Source: an uncultured Clostridia bacterium
GTDB taxonomy: Bacteria; Bacillota; Clostridia; Oscillospirales; Ruminococcaceae
Direction: 5' to 3'
NCBI GenBank assembly: GCA_947588775.1
Contig: CANPZQ010000003.1
Coordinates: 1-31,827, forward strand
Length of the DNA stretch: 31,827 nt
Shown here: in pieces, positions 1 through 7,573 of the stretch
Position numbering within the stretch: position 1 is the stretch's first letter
Layout of the letters: the number at the start of each line of letters is the position of its first letter
The notes under the pieces: model-generated
What the model was told of the DNA's origin: nothing
Database searches by the model: none
Seen by the model: the letters and a program-made list of their open reading frames with translations, nothing else
Made by a program: the position numbers and the translations under genes

Positions 1-16
1 GCCTGCGCCAAGGCCC

Positions 17-106
17 GGGCGAAGCCCTGTCGGGCGCATTCGCGCCCGACCGCCCCGCGCCTGCGGCGCGGGGCGCGCCGCCCTCCGGGCGGCGAGGGCT
101 TCGCCC
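17..106. repeat. Perfect four-way-junction (cloverleaf) palindromic element
   Basis: Every base from 17 to 106 is paired except three tiny loops. The outer stem is 17-28 with 95-106 (12 bp, starting GGGCGAAGCCC). Inside it are three hairpins placed end to end: 29-37/42-50 (9 bp, loop ATTC), 51-61/65-75 (11 bp, loop TGC) and 76-83/87-94 (8 bp, loop TCC). No unpaired base remains at the junction and I found no mismatch. It ends 58 bp before the nadE start codon. It could be a mobile palindromic element, a DNA cruciform or an RNA structure; the sequence alone does not decide. It is not a tRNA, because the loops are too small and there is no anticodon or T-loop. Confidence 0.8.
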
Positions 107-164
107 TGATTCCGCGCGCGCCCGCGGCTCACGCACCCGTCCCCCACAAAAAAGAGGTGAAACT

Positions 165-899
165 ATGCCATACTCCTTTAACCCGGAAAAAGCCACCCGC
201 GAATGCATAAGCTGGATTCGCGCCTGGTTCGGGGAAAACGGCAAGGGCTGCAACGCCGTCGTCGGTATCTCCGGCGGAAAGGATAGCTCCGTCGTCGCGG
301 CTCTTCTTGCAAAGGCCCTCGGCCGCGAACGCGTAATCGGCGTAATGATGCCGTCGGGCGAACAGGCCGACATCGCTTACGCGATTGAGCTCTGCGAAAT
401 TCTGGGAATAAATACCCTCACCGTCAACGTCGGCGAGGCGGTCGCGGCGGTAAAACGCTCCCTCGGCTTCGAGCCTTCGGCGCAGACGGTTACAAATATC
501 CCGCCGCGCGTGAGAATGACGGTTCTATACGCCGTCGCGCAGTCCAAAAACGGCCGCGTCGCGAATACCTGCAACCTCTCGGAGGACTGGGTAGGCTACT
601 CAACCCGCTACGGCGACGCCGCCGGCGACTTTTCGCCGATTTCCTGCTTCACGGTTCAGGAGGTAAAGGCAATCGGCCGCCATCTCGGCCTCCCGGAAAA
701 ATTTGTCGAAAAACCGCCGCTCGACGGCCTCTGCGGGAAAACCGACGAAGACAACCTCGGCTTTACCTATGCGGTTTTGGACGCATATATCCGCGAGGGA
801 ATCGAACCGGAGCCGCAAATCAAGGCGAAAATCGACAGGCTGCATAAGCTTAACCTGTTTAAGCTAAAGTATATGGAGTGCTTTGAATATGAGCCTTAA
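165..899 (+). CDS. nadE: NH3-dependent NAD(+) synthetase
   Basis: Amidates nicotinic acid adenine dinucleotide to NAD+ using ATP and ammonia, the last step of NAD synthesis, in the cytoplasm. The 244-residue product carries the PP-loop SGGKDSS at residues 36-42, which binds ATP pyrophosphate. It also has the NadE-typical segment NTCNLSEDWVGYSTRYGD near residue 130 and KPPLDGLCGKTDEDNLG near residue 183. The length fits the stand-alone, glutaminase-lacking form. A GAGGTG ribosome site lies at about 152-157, before the ATG at 165. The next gene overlaps its end, so the two are probably cotranscribed. Family assignment is secure. Confidence 0.96.
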   Translation: MPYSFNPEKATRECISWIRAWFGENGKGCNAVVGISGGKDSSVVAALLAKALGRERVIGVMMPSGEQADIAYAIELCEILGINTLTVNVGEAVAAVKRSLGFEPSAQTVTNIPPRVRMTVLYAVAQSKNGRVANTCNLSEDWVGYSTRYGDAAGDFSPISCFTVQEVKAIGRHLGLPEKFVEKPPLDGLCGKTDEDNLGFTYAVLDAYIREGIEPEPQIKAKIDRLHKLNLFKLKYMECFEYEP

Positions 900-1602
900 T
901 TTTCTTGAGACCGCACTTCGGCAGTCGGCGGTTGACGTTGGCTGCAAGCCTGAGGATTTCCTTAAATCTGAAAATACGTTCAATGTTTCGGTACACCGCG
1001 ATGGCGCAAAGGCATTTTACCCCGAACAGGTAGATTTTCTCGCTGTAAGCTACGGCTCCGGAAACGCCATTTCTGTTCGCGGGGACAAATTTGAAGAGAT
1101 TTCAGACGCGCTGAAGGATTCAAATATAATATTTGCAGAGGAAATTATATCCCTCGGCTTCAGACCGACCTTTGAGAATATATACTTTCTTCCGGCGGGC
1201 GACGATATCAACCCTCTCACCTGCCGTTATGAAATCCGTCTGCTGCGGCCAGATGAATTTAAAAGCCTGTATCTTCCCGAATGGTCGAACGCGCTTTGCT
1301 CAAAAAGGCCGCAACTTGACAAAATAGCCATCGGAGCATATGACGGAGAAAAGCTGATAGGTTTGGCAGGAGCCTCTCAGGACGCGGAAAATATGCTTCA
1401 AATAGGAATCGACGTTTTGCCGGAATACCGCAGGAACGGAATCGCCTCTGCGCTTACCTCGTCTCTCGCACATGAGATAATTAAAACCGGTCAGACGCCG
1501 TTTTACAGCTGCCATTGGAACAATATCCCGTCGTTTAAAAACGCTTTACGGGCCGGTTTCCTGCCGGCTTGGACAGAAATACAGGCAAAAACCGACGAAT
1601 AA
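889..1602 (+). CDS. GNAT-family N-acetyltransferase
   Basis: Probable acetyl-CoA-dependent N-acetyltransferase of unknown substrate. The C-terminal half has the GNAT core: a beta strand (QIGIDVLPEYR) followed by the acetyl-CoA pyrophosphate loop RRNGIA at about residues 181-186 and a later N-x-x-S-x-K-x-x-x-x-x-GF segment typical of GNAT motif B. The N-terminal ~110 residues are not a recognisable GNAT part. I chose ATG at 889 because GGAG at 875-878 is well spaced for it; a TTG at 883 would add two residues but is too close to that site. It overlaps the nadE end by 11 bp, so the two are probably translationally coupled. Confidence 0.85.
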   Translation: MSLNFLETALRQSAVDVGCKPEDFLKSENTFNVSVHRDGAKAFYPEQVDFLAVSYGSGNAISVRGDKFEEISDALKDSNIIFAEEIISLGFRPTFENIYFLPAGDDINPLTCRYEIRLLRPDEFKSLYLPEWSNALCSKRPQLDKIAIGAYDGEKLIGLAGASQDAENMLQIGIDVLPEYRRNGIASALTSSLAHEIIKTGQTPFYSCHWNNIPSFKNALRAGFLPAWTEIQAKTDE

Positions 1603-1615
1603 GGAGGAACATTAT

Positions 1616-3277
1616 ATGGCTGAGGAAATGCACTTGGTCGACCTTATGTACCCCTCGGAGGAGAAAAAACGCGAACACCTCGAAAGAGGCTCCGCGCTCG
1701 CAAAGCTTCCGCAGGACTATGTGACAAATTTGGAGCTCGAACAGCTCGCGCGGCTTATCTGCCCCGAATACTCGACGAAGGCGTTGGAGTACTTCAAACA
1801 GCTCTCCACCGACCCCGAAACCCTCAATTACCGCCTCGACATTCTGGAGGATTTTCTCAACGTCCCGGCTCTTGAAGCGGTTTTGTATGAAAACGTCCAC
1901 AGGCTCTATATAAACGAACATGTGAACGTCCAGAAGCTCGGCCTCGCGGACAGCTTCTACGCGCTTAACCAGCGGCTTGAAAGCTTAAAGACGTTTATCG
2001 AATGTATAACGAAGTGCCATGAGTTCTGCGACAAAAATAAGGATAAATTCCACTCCGCCGCCCTTCGGGGGCTTACCGATTACTTCTCGTCGGTGTATAA
2101 TTCGGAATATTTCGACGAGGTAAAGCGTGAAACCGACGAATGCCTGAGAATCCTCGCTAAGGGCGTTAAGAGCGTTACCGTCGGAATCAACTTCGACGAC
2201 ATGATGAGGCCGGTCGAGGCGATGCTGATGTCCGTTTCCACCGACCCGATTAAGAAAAAAGGCCGCTTCGACTGGCTATTTAACCGCGTCGGCGAAACCG
2301 GCAGGGCTATCGGAAAGACGCATTCGCTTTATAACGAAAACGGCGGAACAAACGACCTCGAAGCCCCGCTCTTCCGCGAGCTTAAGGAGGTCAATTCCGA
2401 GTATATAAGCCATCTCGATACCGCGATTCGGGCGTATTTCAAGAAATCGACCGAGGACATCCTGACCTTCGAGAGCCAGATGAGCTTCTACATCGGCGCG
2501 AAGAAAATCGTCGAAGCAGTCCGCGCTCGCGGGCTCGAAATGTGCCGCCCGAAGTACCTCCCGATGGAGGAACGCAAAATGAACGCAAAGGGCATTTTCG
2601 ACCTCTCCTTCTATATCCAGATGGTCGGCTCCGACCCGATGGGAAGCCTCAAGGACAAGATTATAACAAACGACTGCCGCTTCGACGACGACGGGCGGTT
2701 CTTCGTCCTCACCGGCGCGAACAACGGCGGAAAAACCACCTATACCCGCGCCGTCGGAATCGTCCAGGTGTTCGCCCAGGCGGGAATCTATGTCCCCTGC
2801 TCCGAATGCGAAATATCACCTGTCGACTTTATCTACACCCACTTCCCGAAGGAAGAGGAGGTCGGCCTTAACACCTCCCGCTTCACCCAGGAGTGCAAGC
2901 AGTTCAAGGAAACCGTCGACACCGCCACGCGCTGCAGCATGCTTCTTTTAAACGAATCCATTCAGTCGACCACCCCGACCGAGTGCGTTTATATCGCCAC
3001 CGAGCTTACGAAGATTTTCCGCTGCGTAGGCGTTCGGGGAATCTACGCAACGCACCTTTTGGAGCTCGCAAAGAGCCTTGACAGGCTTAACGAGGAGGTC
3101 GAGGGCGATACAAAGCTCGTCAGCATAGTCACCACCGTCGACCGCACCGCCGACAACAAGCGGCTCTACAGAATCGAGCGGGCCGCACCGCAGGAATTCG
3201 GCTACGCGAGGACGATTTATGAGAAATTCGGCGTCAGCTTCGAGGAAGTAAAGCGCAGACAGGCGGCGGCAAAATAG
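1616..3277 (+). CDS. MutS-like ATPase (MutS domain III/V type, no mismatch-reading domain)
   Basis: A 553-residue protein with the MutS core and ATPase but not the N-terminal mismatch-recognition and connector domains of MutS1, and no C-terminal Smr nuclease of MutS2. Residues ~40-330 are helical and resemble the lever/clamp region. The Walker A motif GANNGGKTT is at 367-375, the S-x-F-x-x-E signature at ~421, Walker B at 443-448 and the switch histidine YATHLLE at ~477. Walker B reads LLLNES where MutS proteins normally have L-L-D-E, so the Mg-coordinating aspartate is asparagine. Similar short MutS-like proteins are widespread in Bacillota with no defined job; a classical repair role is not supported. 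AGGAGG precedes the ATG, 13 bp after the acetyltransferase, so it is likely the same operon. Confidence 0.85.
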   Translation: MAEEMHLVDLMYPSEEKKREHLERGSALAKLPQDYVTNLELEQLARLICPEYSTKALEYFKQLSTDPETLNYRLDILEDFLNVPALEAVLYENVHRLYINEHVNVQKLGLADSFYALNQRLESLKTFIECITKCHEFCDKNKDKFHSAALRGLTDYFSSVYNSEYFDEVKRETDECLRILAKGVKSVTVGINFDDMMRPVEAMLMSVSTDPIKKKGRFDWLFNRVGETGRAIGKTHSLYNENGGTNDLEAPLFRELKEVNSEYISHLDTAIRAYFKKSTEDILTFESQMSFYIGAKKIVEAVRARGLEMCRPKYLPMEERKMNAKGIFDLSFYIQMVGSDPMGSLKDKIITNDCRFDDDGRFFVLTGANNGGKTTYTRAVGIVQVFAQAGIYVPCSECEISPVDFIYTHFPKEEEVGLNTSRFTQECKQFKETVDTATRCSMLLLNESIQSTTPTECVYIATELTKIFRCVGVRGIYATHLLELAKSLDRLNEEVEGDTKLVSIVTTVDRTADNKRLYRIERAAPQEFGYARTIYEKFGVSFEEVKRRQAAAK

Positions 3278-3294
3278 TCCCGCAGAAAATTTAT

Positions 3295-3333
3295 TCGCGG
3301 CAATCCGAAAAACCGGGCTGCCGCGATTTTTTT
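3295..3333 (+). terminator. Rho-independent terminator after the MutS-like gene
   Basis: TCGCGGCA (3295-3302) pairs with TGCCGCGA (3319-3326), followed by seven T. It closes the nadE-GNAT-MutS-like transcription unit. Confidence 0.85.
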
Positions 3334-3414
3334 GAAAATTTTTCGTTTTGTCCCAACCTTTTTTTCGCGCCATGCGTCTTATCTGTGACGTCGCAAGAAA
3401 GGAGGCGGACGAAA

Positions 3415-4161
3415 ATGCAGATAATTACTTCAATTAAAGACGAGCGGGTGCGGCTCGCGCGGGAGCTTGCCCTGCCGAGGGTGAGGAGCGAAACCGGGCG
3501 GACGGTTCTCTACGGCGCGGAGGCACTTATGTGGGCAAGGGAATACGGCTGCGAGCCGGAATTTATCCTCTGCACCCGCCCATTGGATTTTAACCCGGGC
3601 GCGGAGTGCTTTTTGATTTCGGAGGGGATTTCAAAGAAGGTTTCGGGAACGTCGCAGGCCGCCGACGTTATCGCGGTGGCGCGGCTCGGGAATACAAGGC
3701 CCGATACCTCCCTCCCGGCGGTCGTCCTCGACGACGTAAGGGACCACGGGAACATCGGGACCGTTATCAGGACGGCGGCGGCGTTCGGCTTTCACAACGT
3801 TATTCTCACGAATACCGCTAACGACATTTACTATAAAAATATCGTCAACGCCTCGCGTGGAACCGCTCTCGGTGCGGGATACGCGAATATTCCCGCCGAA
3901 AGGCTGATTAACTTTCTTAGAGGCGCGGGATACGCGATTGCGGCGACCTCGCCATACGGGAGCTGCACGCTCGCGGAAGCGGCGCGGAGATTTTCCCGAA
4001 AAAAGACTGCTGTAATCTTCGGAAACGAGGCGAACGGGGTTTCGGAACTGCTTCTTAAGGCCGCCGACGCGGCGGTTAGAATCGATTTGGAGCCGTCGGT
4101 TGAATCCCTCAACGTCGGCGTCGCGGCGGGGATTATTCTTTCAAATTTAAGGGAGAGGTGA
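3415..4161 (+). CDS. TrmH/SpoU-family RNA 2'-O-methyltransferase
   Basis: Transfers methyl from S-adenosylmethionine to a ribose 2'-OH in tRNA or rRNA. The three SPOUT trefoil-knot motifs are visible: motif 1 DDVRDHGNIGTVIRTAAAFG with its N, G-T and R, motif 2 AVIFGNEANGVS, and motif 3 PSVESLNVGVAAGIIL at the C terminus. The N terminus (IITSIKDERVRLARELALPRVR) matches the SpoU substrate-binding domain that reads as K-D-x-R. I use ATG 3415 because AAGGAGG (3399-3405) sits at ideal spacing; an in-frame GTG at 3385 lies upstream of that site. The 248-residue length is normal. The exact RNA target cannot be told. Confidence 0.92.
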   Translation: MQIITSIKDERVRLARELALPRVRSETGRTVLYGAEALMWAREYGCEPEFILCTRPLDFNPGAECFLISEGISKKVSGTSQAADVIAVARLGNTRPDTSLPAVVLDDVRDHGNIGTVIRTAAAFGFHNVILTNTANDIYYKNIVNASRGTALGAGYANIPAERLINFLRGAGYAIAATSPYGSCTLAEAARRFSRKKTAVIFGNEANGVSELLLKAADAAVRIDLEPSVESLNVGVAAGIILSNLRER

Positions 4162-4178
4162 CGGCCTCTCCTTTTTTT
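4152..4178 (+). terminator. Terminator after the RNA methyltransferase
   Basis: GGAGAGG (4152-4158) pairs with CCTCTCC (4165-4171), then seven T. The stem begins inside the last codons of the methyltransferase gene. Confidence 0.85.
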
Positions 4179-4201
4179 GATAAAAATTTTCACGAAACCC
4201 C

Positions 4202-4256
4202 TTGACATCGTGATACTATTGTGATAGTATAGAAGTACAAACTATTGCAATAGTTT
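4202..4256 (+). promoter_or_regulatory. blaI-blaR promoter with two perfect palindromic operators
   Basis: The -35 TTGACA (4202-4207) and -10 TAGTAT (4225-4230) are 17 bp apart. ATACTAT-TGTG-ATAGTAT (4213-4230) fills the spacer and -10. A second palindrome, AAACTATTG-CAATAGTTT (4239-4256), covers the transcription start region. Both are perfect 18-bp dyads with centres 26 bp apart and share the ACTATTG/ATAGT core known for BlaI/MecI operators. The adjacent repressor very likely binds both and represses its own operon. Confidence 0.88.
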
Positions 4257-4277
4257 CAAAAAAAGGAGTGTGAATAT

Positions 4278-4637
4278 ATGAGTATCAAGCTGTTTGATTC
4301 CGAGCTTAAGGTGATGGACGTTCTCTGGCGCGAGGGCGACCGCACCGCGAAGCAGATTTCCGAAGCCCTCGGAAAAAGCGTCGGCTGGAACGTGAACACG
4401 ACCTATACGGTCATCAAAAAATGCGTCGCCAAGGGCGCGGTCGAGCGAAGGGAGCCGAATTTTGTCTGCCACGCGCTCATCGCGAAGGAGGAGGTCCAGA
4501 AAAACGAGGCCGAGGAGCTCGTCAACCGTATTTTCGACGGCTCCGCCGACAAGCTCTTTGCCGCGCTGATTGGCCGCCGCAGCCTCTCGAAGGAGGAAAT
4601 TGCGAGGCTCAAAAAGCTCGTTGAGGATTTGGAATGA
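4278..4637 (+). CDS. blaI: BlaI/MecI-family transcriptional repressor
   Basis: A 119-residue winged-helix repressor, the normal length of the family. The N-terminal part (ELKVMDVLWREGDRTAKQISEALG, then NTTYTVIKKCVAKGAVER) matches the BlaI/MecI DNA-binding domain. The C-terminal helix region (residues ~75-119) would form the dimer and carries the site normally cut after the partner protease senses its signal. Its stop overlaps the start of the protease gene by 4 bp (ATGA), indicating translational coupling. Two perfect palindromes in its promoter are its presumed operators. The family assignment is firm; that it controls beta-lactam resistance is not supported, since no beta-lactamase is nearby. 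Confidence 0.92.
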   Translation: MSIKLFDSELKVMDVLWREGDRTAKQISEALGKSVGWNVNTTYTVIKKCVAKGAVERREPNFVCHALIAKEEVQKNEAEELVNRIFDGSADKLFAALIGRRSLSKEEIARLKKLVEDLE

Positions 4638-7078
4638 CTGCCGCCGTTTTTTGGAAATTTCTCGCCTCCGGCTCGGCGTTGATTGCGGGGATAGCCCTAT
4701 TTCGCGCGCTCTTTCTGCGAAGGCTCCCGAAGCGCGTTTTCGTAGCCGCGTGGGAGCTTGCGATTTTAAGGCTTCTTATTCCCGTAAACATCGCCCTGCC
4801 GATTCTTCCCGCAGAAGGATATGCGCCGCCGCGGGAAGGCGTTGCAACGGCGGAGGAATTTGTTCCCGAAAACGCCGATTTGCCCTATGATTACCCCGAC
4901 TACTCCCCTGCCGGAACATCGGCGGAGGCGGGCGAAGCTTACGAAAATTCCGGGAATGCTCCCGGCTCCCCTGCTTCCGAAAAAAGCGTGAAAAGGAGCT
5001 TTCCGTGGGTCGCGGTATGGGCGTTCGGCGCGGCGGCGATGGGGATTTACTACGTTGTTTCCTACGTTTATACCCTGAAAAAGCTGAGGACGGCCCTGCC
5101 CGTCGAAAACAGCTACGTCAAGGACTGGCTGTTCGTCTACAGGCTTGAGAGGCGGGTTTCGGTGAAATATTCCGACCGCGTGAACTCGCCGCTCACATAC
5201 GGGGTATTTAACCCGGTTATCGTTTTGCCGAAGGATTTGTCGATGTGCGACGAAAACGCGCTCGGGTATATTTTGGAGCACGAATTTGCGCATGTAAAAC
5301 ACCTCGACGCGCTTAAAAAGCCTGTCGCGGCGGCGGTTTTATGCCTAAACTGGTTCAACCCGCTCGTCTGGGCTCTCTACTCGATGTACAACCGCGATAT
5401 TGAGCTTTGGTGCGACGAGTGCGTTCTTAAACGCTGCGGCGGCCAAAAGGCGCGTTCGGCATACGCGATGACAATCATCTCGATGGAGGAGCTGCGGGGG
5501 CATTCCGCCCTTGTCAGCGCATTCCGGAAAAATTCCGTAGAAGAAAGGATTGTATCAATAATGAAATTCAAGAAGTTGACGTTTATTACAGCAATTGCGG
5601 CGGCGTTGATTATCGCCGCGGTATCAATCAGCGTTTTTGCGGCCTCGGTGGAGCCTGTTCCGAAAAAGCCGGACGGGGATTCGCTGCCGGTTTCCGACGA
5701 TGGAGCGGCCGAACCCGAAACTCTTCCCGAAAACGGAACTCATCTCACCGACGCTAAGGCATACGGCGAAAGCGGCGAAAAAACCGACGGGGACAGCTTT
5801 GCCGAATTTACGATTTCCGGCAACGCTTCGCTTCAGCAGATTCACAATGTCTACGAAAACGGCGAGAAGGGTTGGGACTATCTCAACCTTGAGGAGGGCG
5901 AGCGCGCGGCGGTTATCTGCGATTTCAAAAGAACCCCGACCGATGATGAGGTCGCTTCTTTGAGCGCGAACGGGCTGTACAACGGCGAGAGCTTTTATAA
6001 AACCGAAAAGAGCGTTGCCGTAGGAACGCGGGTCGTCTGCCTGTTTGTCGCCCCGAAGGCGGGAAATTATTCCTTCTCAATCAACTATAACGGCGGCGGA
6101 AGCGTTAATTTCACGGCGGGAGCATATGCCGAAAACAGCGGCGAGCCCTATAAATTCGGCGAAATTGAGCTTTCGGAAAGCGATTTTGACGGAGCGACAG
6201 TCACAAAAATCGACCCGATGAGAACCGAGACCGACGGCGAAAACAGCGCGGCTGTGCGCGTTTACACAAACTCTCAGGGCGAATCGTACTATGAGATTAT
6301 AACTTCAAACGGCTGCACCGAACGCTGCGCTGCCCTTAAAGCAGAAACTGCGGCGAAGCTCGGGCTCGACGGAATCGCGCTTCAGGACACGGTTATAATC
6401 TCCGGCGATGAGTTCGATAAATGGCTCACCGGCGACGCTGAAAGCCTCAAAGAGGGCGCAAAGTGCTACGACGTGAACCTCGGCTATATCACCCTCAGCG
6501 ACGCGGTTGAGGAATACAATCCCGAAAAGGAATACATGTCGGAGGAGGAATATTACGCCTCGGTCGAATCCTCTAAAGGAAGCCTTTACAGGTCGCTCAT
6601 AGAAACGGCTGACAAAATGCCGCAGGGCGATATTACGCTTAAAATCACGCGATATTCAATCCCCGACCCCGGAAAGTTCGCGCCGGGCGACATGATTAAA
6701 ATCAGCGACATAAGAAACGTCGAGGGCTCGGGCGCGGTGATAAATCCCGACGGAAGCTGCCATCTCGAAAAGGGAATCTGCGACATTCAGTGGGCGTTCG
6801 ACGGCCTTGACAAGAGCCTTGACTACCGCGTTCCGGTCGAGGTCGGATACATCAAAGACGGCCGCGAAACCGTCCTCACCGTAAACGAGGAAATCCGCAG
6901 CTCCGCGTTCAGCTACGTCCCCGGCCCGTTTTCCCTCATCGTCCGCGTCGCCGAGGAGGGGGACTATACGTTCTATATTAAGAATGCCGGCGATACCGAG
7001 CTTAAGGTGATTAACGAGCGGGTCGTTTGCTACGGAAGGGATAGTGAGGGGGAGGGGGAGATGTTGGAGGTTAGGTAG
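4634..7078 (+). CDS. M56 (BlaR1/MecR1-type) membrane metallopeptidase with a novel extracellular sensor
   Basis: Integral membrane signal-transducing protease expected to cut the BlaI repressor. Membrane segments lie at about residues 6-28, 35-58, 124-147 and 317-337. The cytoplasmic zinc site HEFAH is at 216-220, with a further acidic ligand in RDIELWCDE (254-262). In BlaR1 a penicillin-binding sensor of ~250 residues follows the last membrane helix. Here about 477 extracellular residues follow with no S-x-x-K, S-x-N or K-T-G active-site set that I can see. The region is acidic and looks beta-rich, with blocks resembling small beta-sandwich modules (FVAPKAGNYSFSINYNGGGSV; FSLIVRVAEEGDYTFYIKN). 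The signal is therefore probably not a beta-lactam; a cell-surface or glycan cue is possible. It ends 6 bp before the first G-rich hairpin element. Confidence 0.88.
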   Translation: MTAAVFWKFLASGSALIAGIALFRALFLRRLPKRVFVAAWELAILRLLIPVNIALPILPAEGYAPPREGVATAEEFVPENADLPYDYPDYSPAGTSAEAGEAYENSGNAPGSPASEKSVKRSFPWVAVWAFGAAAMGIYYVVSYVYTLKKLRTALPVENSYVKDWLFVYRLERRVSVKYSDRVNSPLTYGVFNPVIVLPKDLSMCDENALGYILEHEFAHVKHLDALKKPVAAAVLCLNWFNPLVWALYSMYNRDIELWCDECVLKRCGGQKARSAYAMTIISMEELRGHSALVSAFRKNSVEERIVSIMKFKKLTFITAIAAALIIAAVSISVFAASVEPVPKKPDGDSLPVSDDGAAEPETLPENGTHLTDAKAYGESGEKTDGDSFAEFTISGNASLQQIHNVYENGEKGWDYLNLEEGERAAVICDFKRTPTDDEVASLSANGLYNGESFYKTEKSVAVGTRVVCLFVAPKAGNYSFSINYNGGGSVNFTAGAYAENSGEPYKFGEIELSESDFDGATVTKIDPMRTETDGENSAAVRVYTNSQGESYYEIITSNGCTERCAALKAETAAKLGLDGIALQDTVIISGDEFDKWLTGDAESLKEGAKCYDVNLGYITLSDAVEEYNPEKEYMSEEEYYASVESSKGSLYRSLIETADKMPQGDITLKITRYSIPDPGKFAPGDMIKISDIRNVEGSGAVINPDGSCHLEKGICDIQWAFDGLDKSLDYRVPVEVGYIKDGRETVLTVNEEIRSSAFSYVPGPFSLIVRVAEEGDYTFYIKNAGDTELKVINERVVCYGRDSEGEGEMLEVR

Positions 7079-7084
7079 GGATAG

Positions 7085-7166
7085 CGCGGCGGAGAAAGCG
7101 GGGGGGATATTGCGAAACTGCGGGGGGCGGGCGGGTGGGACCGATGCAACAGCTTTCTCCGCCGCG
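7085..7166 (+). repeat. G4-hairpin repeat unit, copy A1
   Basis: CGCGGCGGAGAAAGC (7085-7099) is the exact reverse complement of 7152-7166, giving a 15-bp stem closing an 82-base unit. The loop carries runs of three or more G at 7122-7139 (GGGGGGCGGGCGGGTGGG), a G-quadruplex-type pattern, followed by ACCGATGCAACA. It starts 6 bp after the M56 protease stop codon. It belongs to a family of five units in this window (also 7456-7544, 27702-27785, 30099-30176 and 30332-30419). Confidence 0.8.
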
Positions 7167-7212
7167 CGGGGGGGGTGCGCGGGAAGCTTCGGCGAGCCGC
7201 GCGCCCACCCCG

Positions 7213-7273
7213 GCCTGAGCCGAATCCCGCCCCCCGGAGCCGGAGGCGGAGCGGGGGTGGGTGAGGTTCAGGC
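7213..7273 (+). repeat. Second conserved hairpin (H2) of locus A
   Basis: GCCTGAGCC (7213-7221) pairs with GGTTCAGGC (7265-7273), 9 bp with one G-T pair. An inner C-run/G-run stem and a GCC-GGA-GGC tip follow. The same arrangement, with compensating base changes, occurs at 30214-30276. An inverted, diverged copy of the segment lies at 7401-7443: 7245-7266 and 7401-7422 are perfect 22-bp inverted repeats, as are 7226-7241 and 7428-7443 (16 bp). Confidence 0.7.
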
Positions 7274-7455
7274 ATCAGCAGGAGGTAGGTTTTTGCCGAA
7301 GCCGGATACTTGTGCTCCCTATCCTTTAACTCACACAGAGCTGCGGCTCCAACGTTCTGTTTTCTGACTTCCGACATCTGCGCCTCTGACCGGATTCGTT
7401 CCTCACCCACCCCCGCTCCGCCCTGCGGGCTCCGGGGGGCGGGTTCGTCGCGAAT

Positions 7456-7544
7456 GGGGGCGCGGGGACTGCGCTGGTTTGGTTGGCCCCACCCGCCCGC
7501 CCACCCGGCTTTGGCAGTTCCTCCCGCTCCGTCCCCGCGCCCCC
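7456..7544 (-). repeat. G4-hairpin repeat unit, copy A2 (inverted)
   Basis: GGGGGCGCGGGGAC (7456-7469) is the exact reverse complement of 7531-7544, a 14-bp stem closing an 89-base unit. The G-rich core is on the minus strand (complement of 7487-7506) and matches the core of copy A1. With A1 and H2 it makes locus A an inverted pair. It fills the gap between the convergent M56 protease and GH26 genes. No protein gene is credible in 7079-7573. Confidence 0.7.
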
Positions 7545-7573
7545 CCTCTCTTTCCCACCCCCTCTGACACCCC

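Noticed and set aside
17..106. Cloverleaf read as a tRNA gene
   Set aside because: Loops of 3-4 bases, no anticodon arm, no T-loop sequence and no CCA end.
4278..7078. Naming the BlaI/M56 pair a beta-lactam resistance system
   Set aside because: No beta-lactamase or PBP2a gene is nearby and the sensor lacks penicillin-binding motifs.
7085..7544. Repeated palindromes as a CRISPR array
   Set aside because: Units are too few, unequally spaced and inverted, without spacers of constant length; no cas genes.
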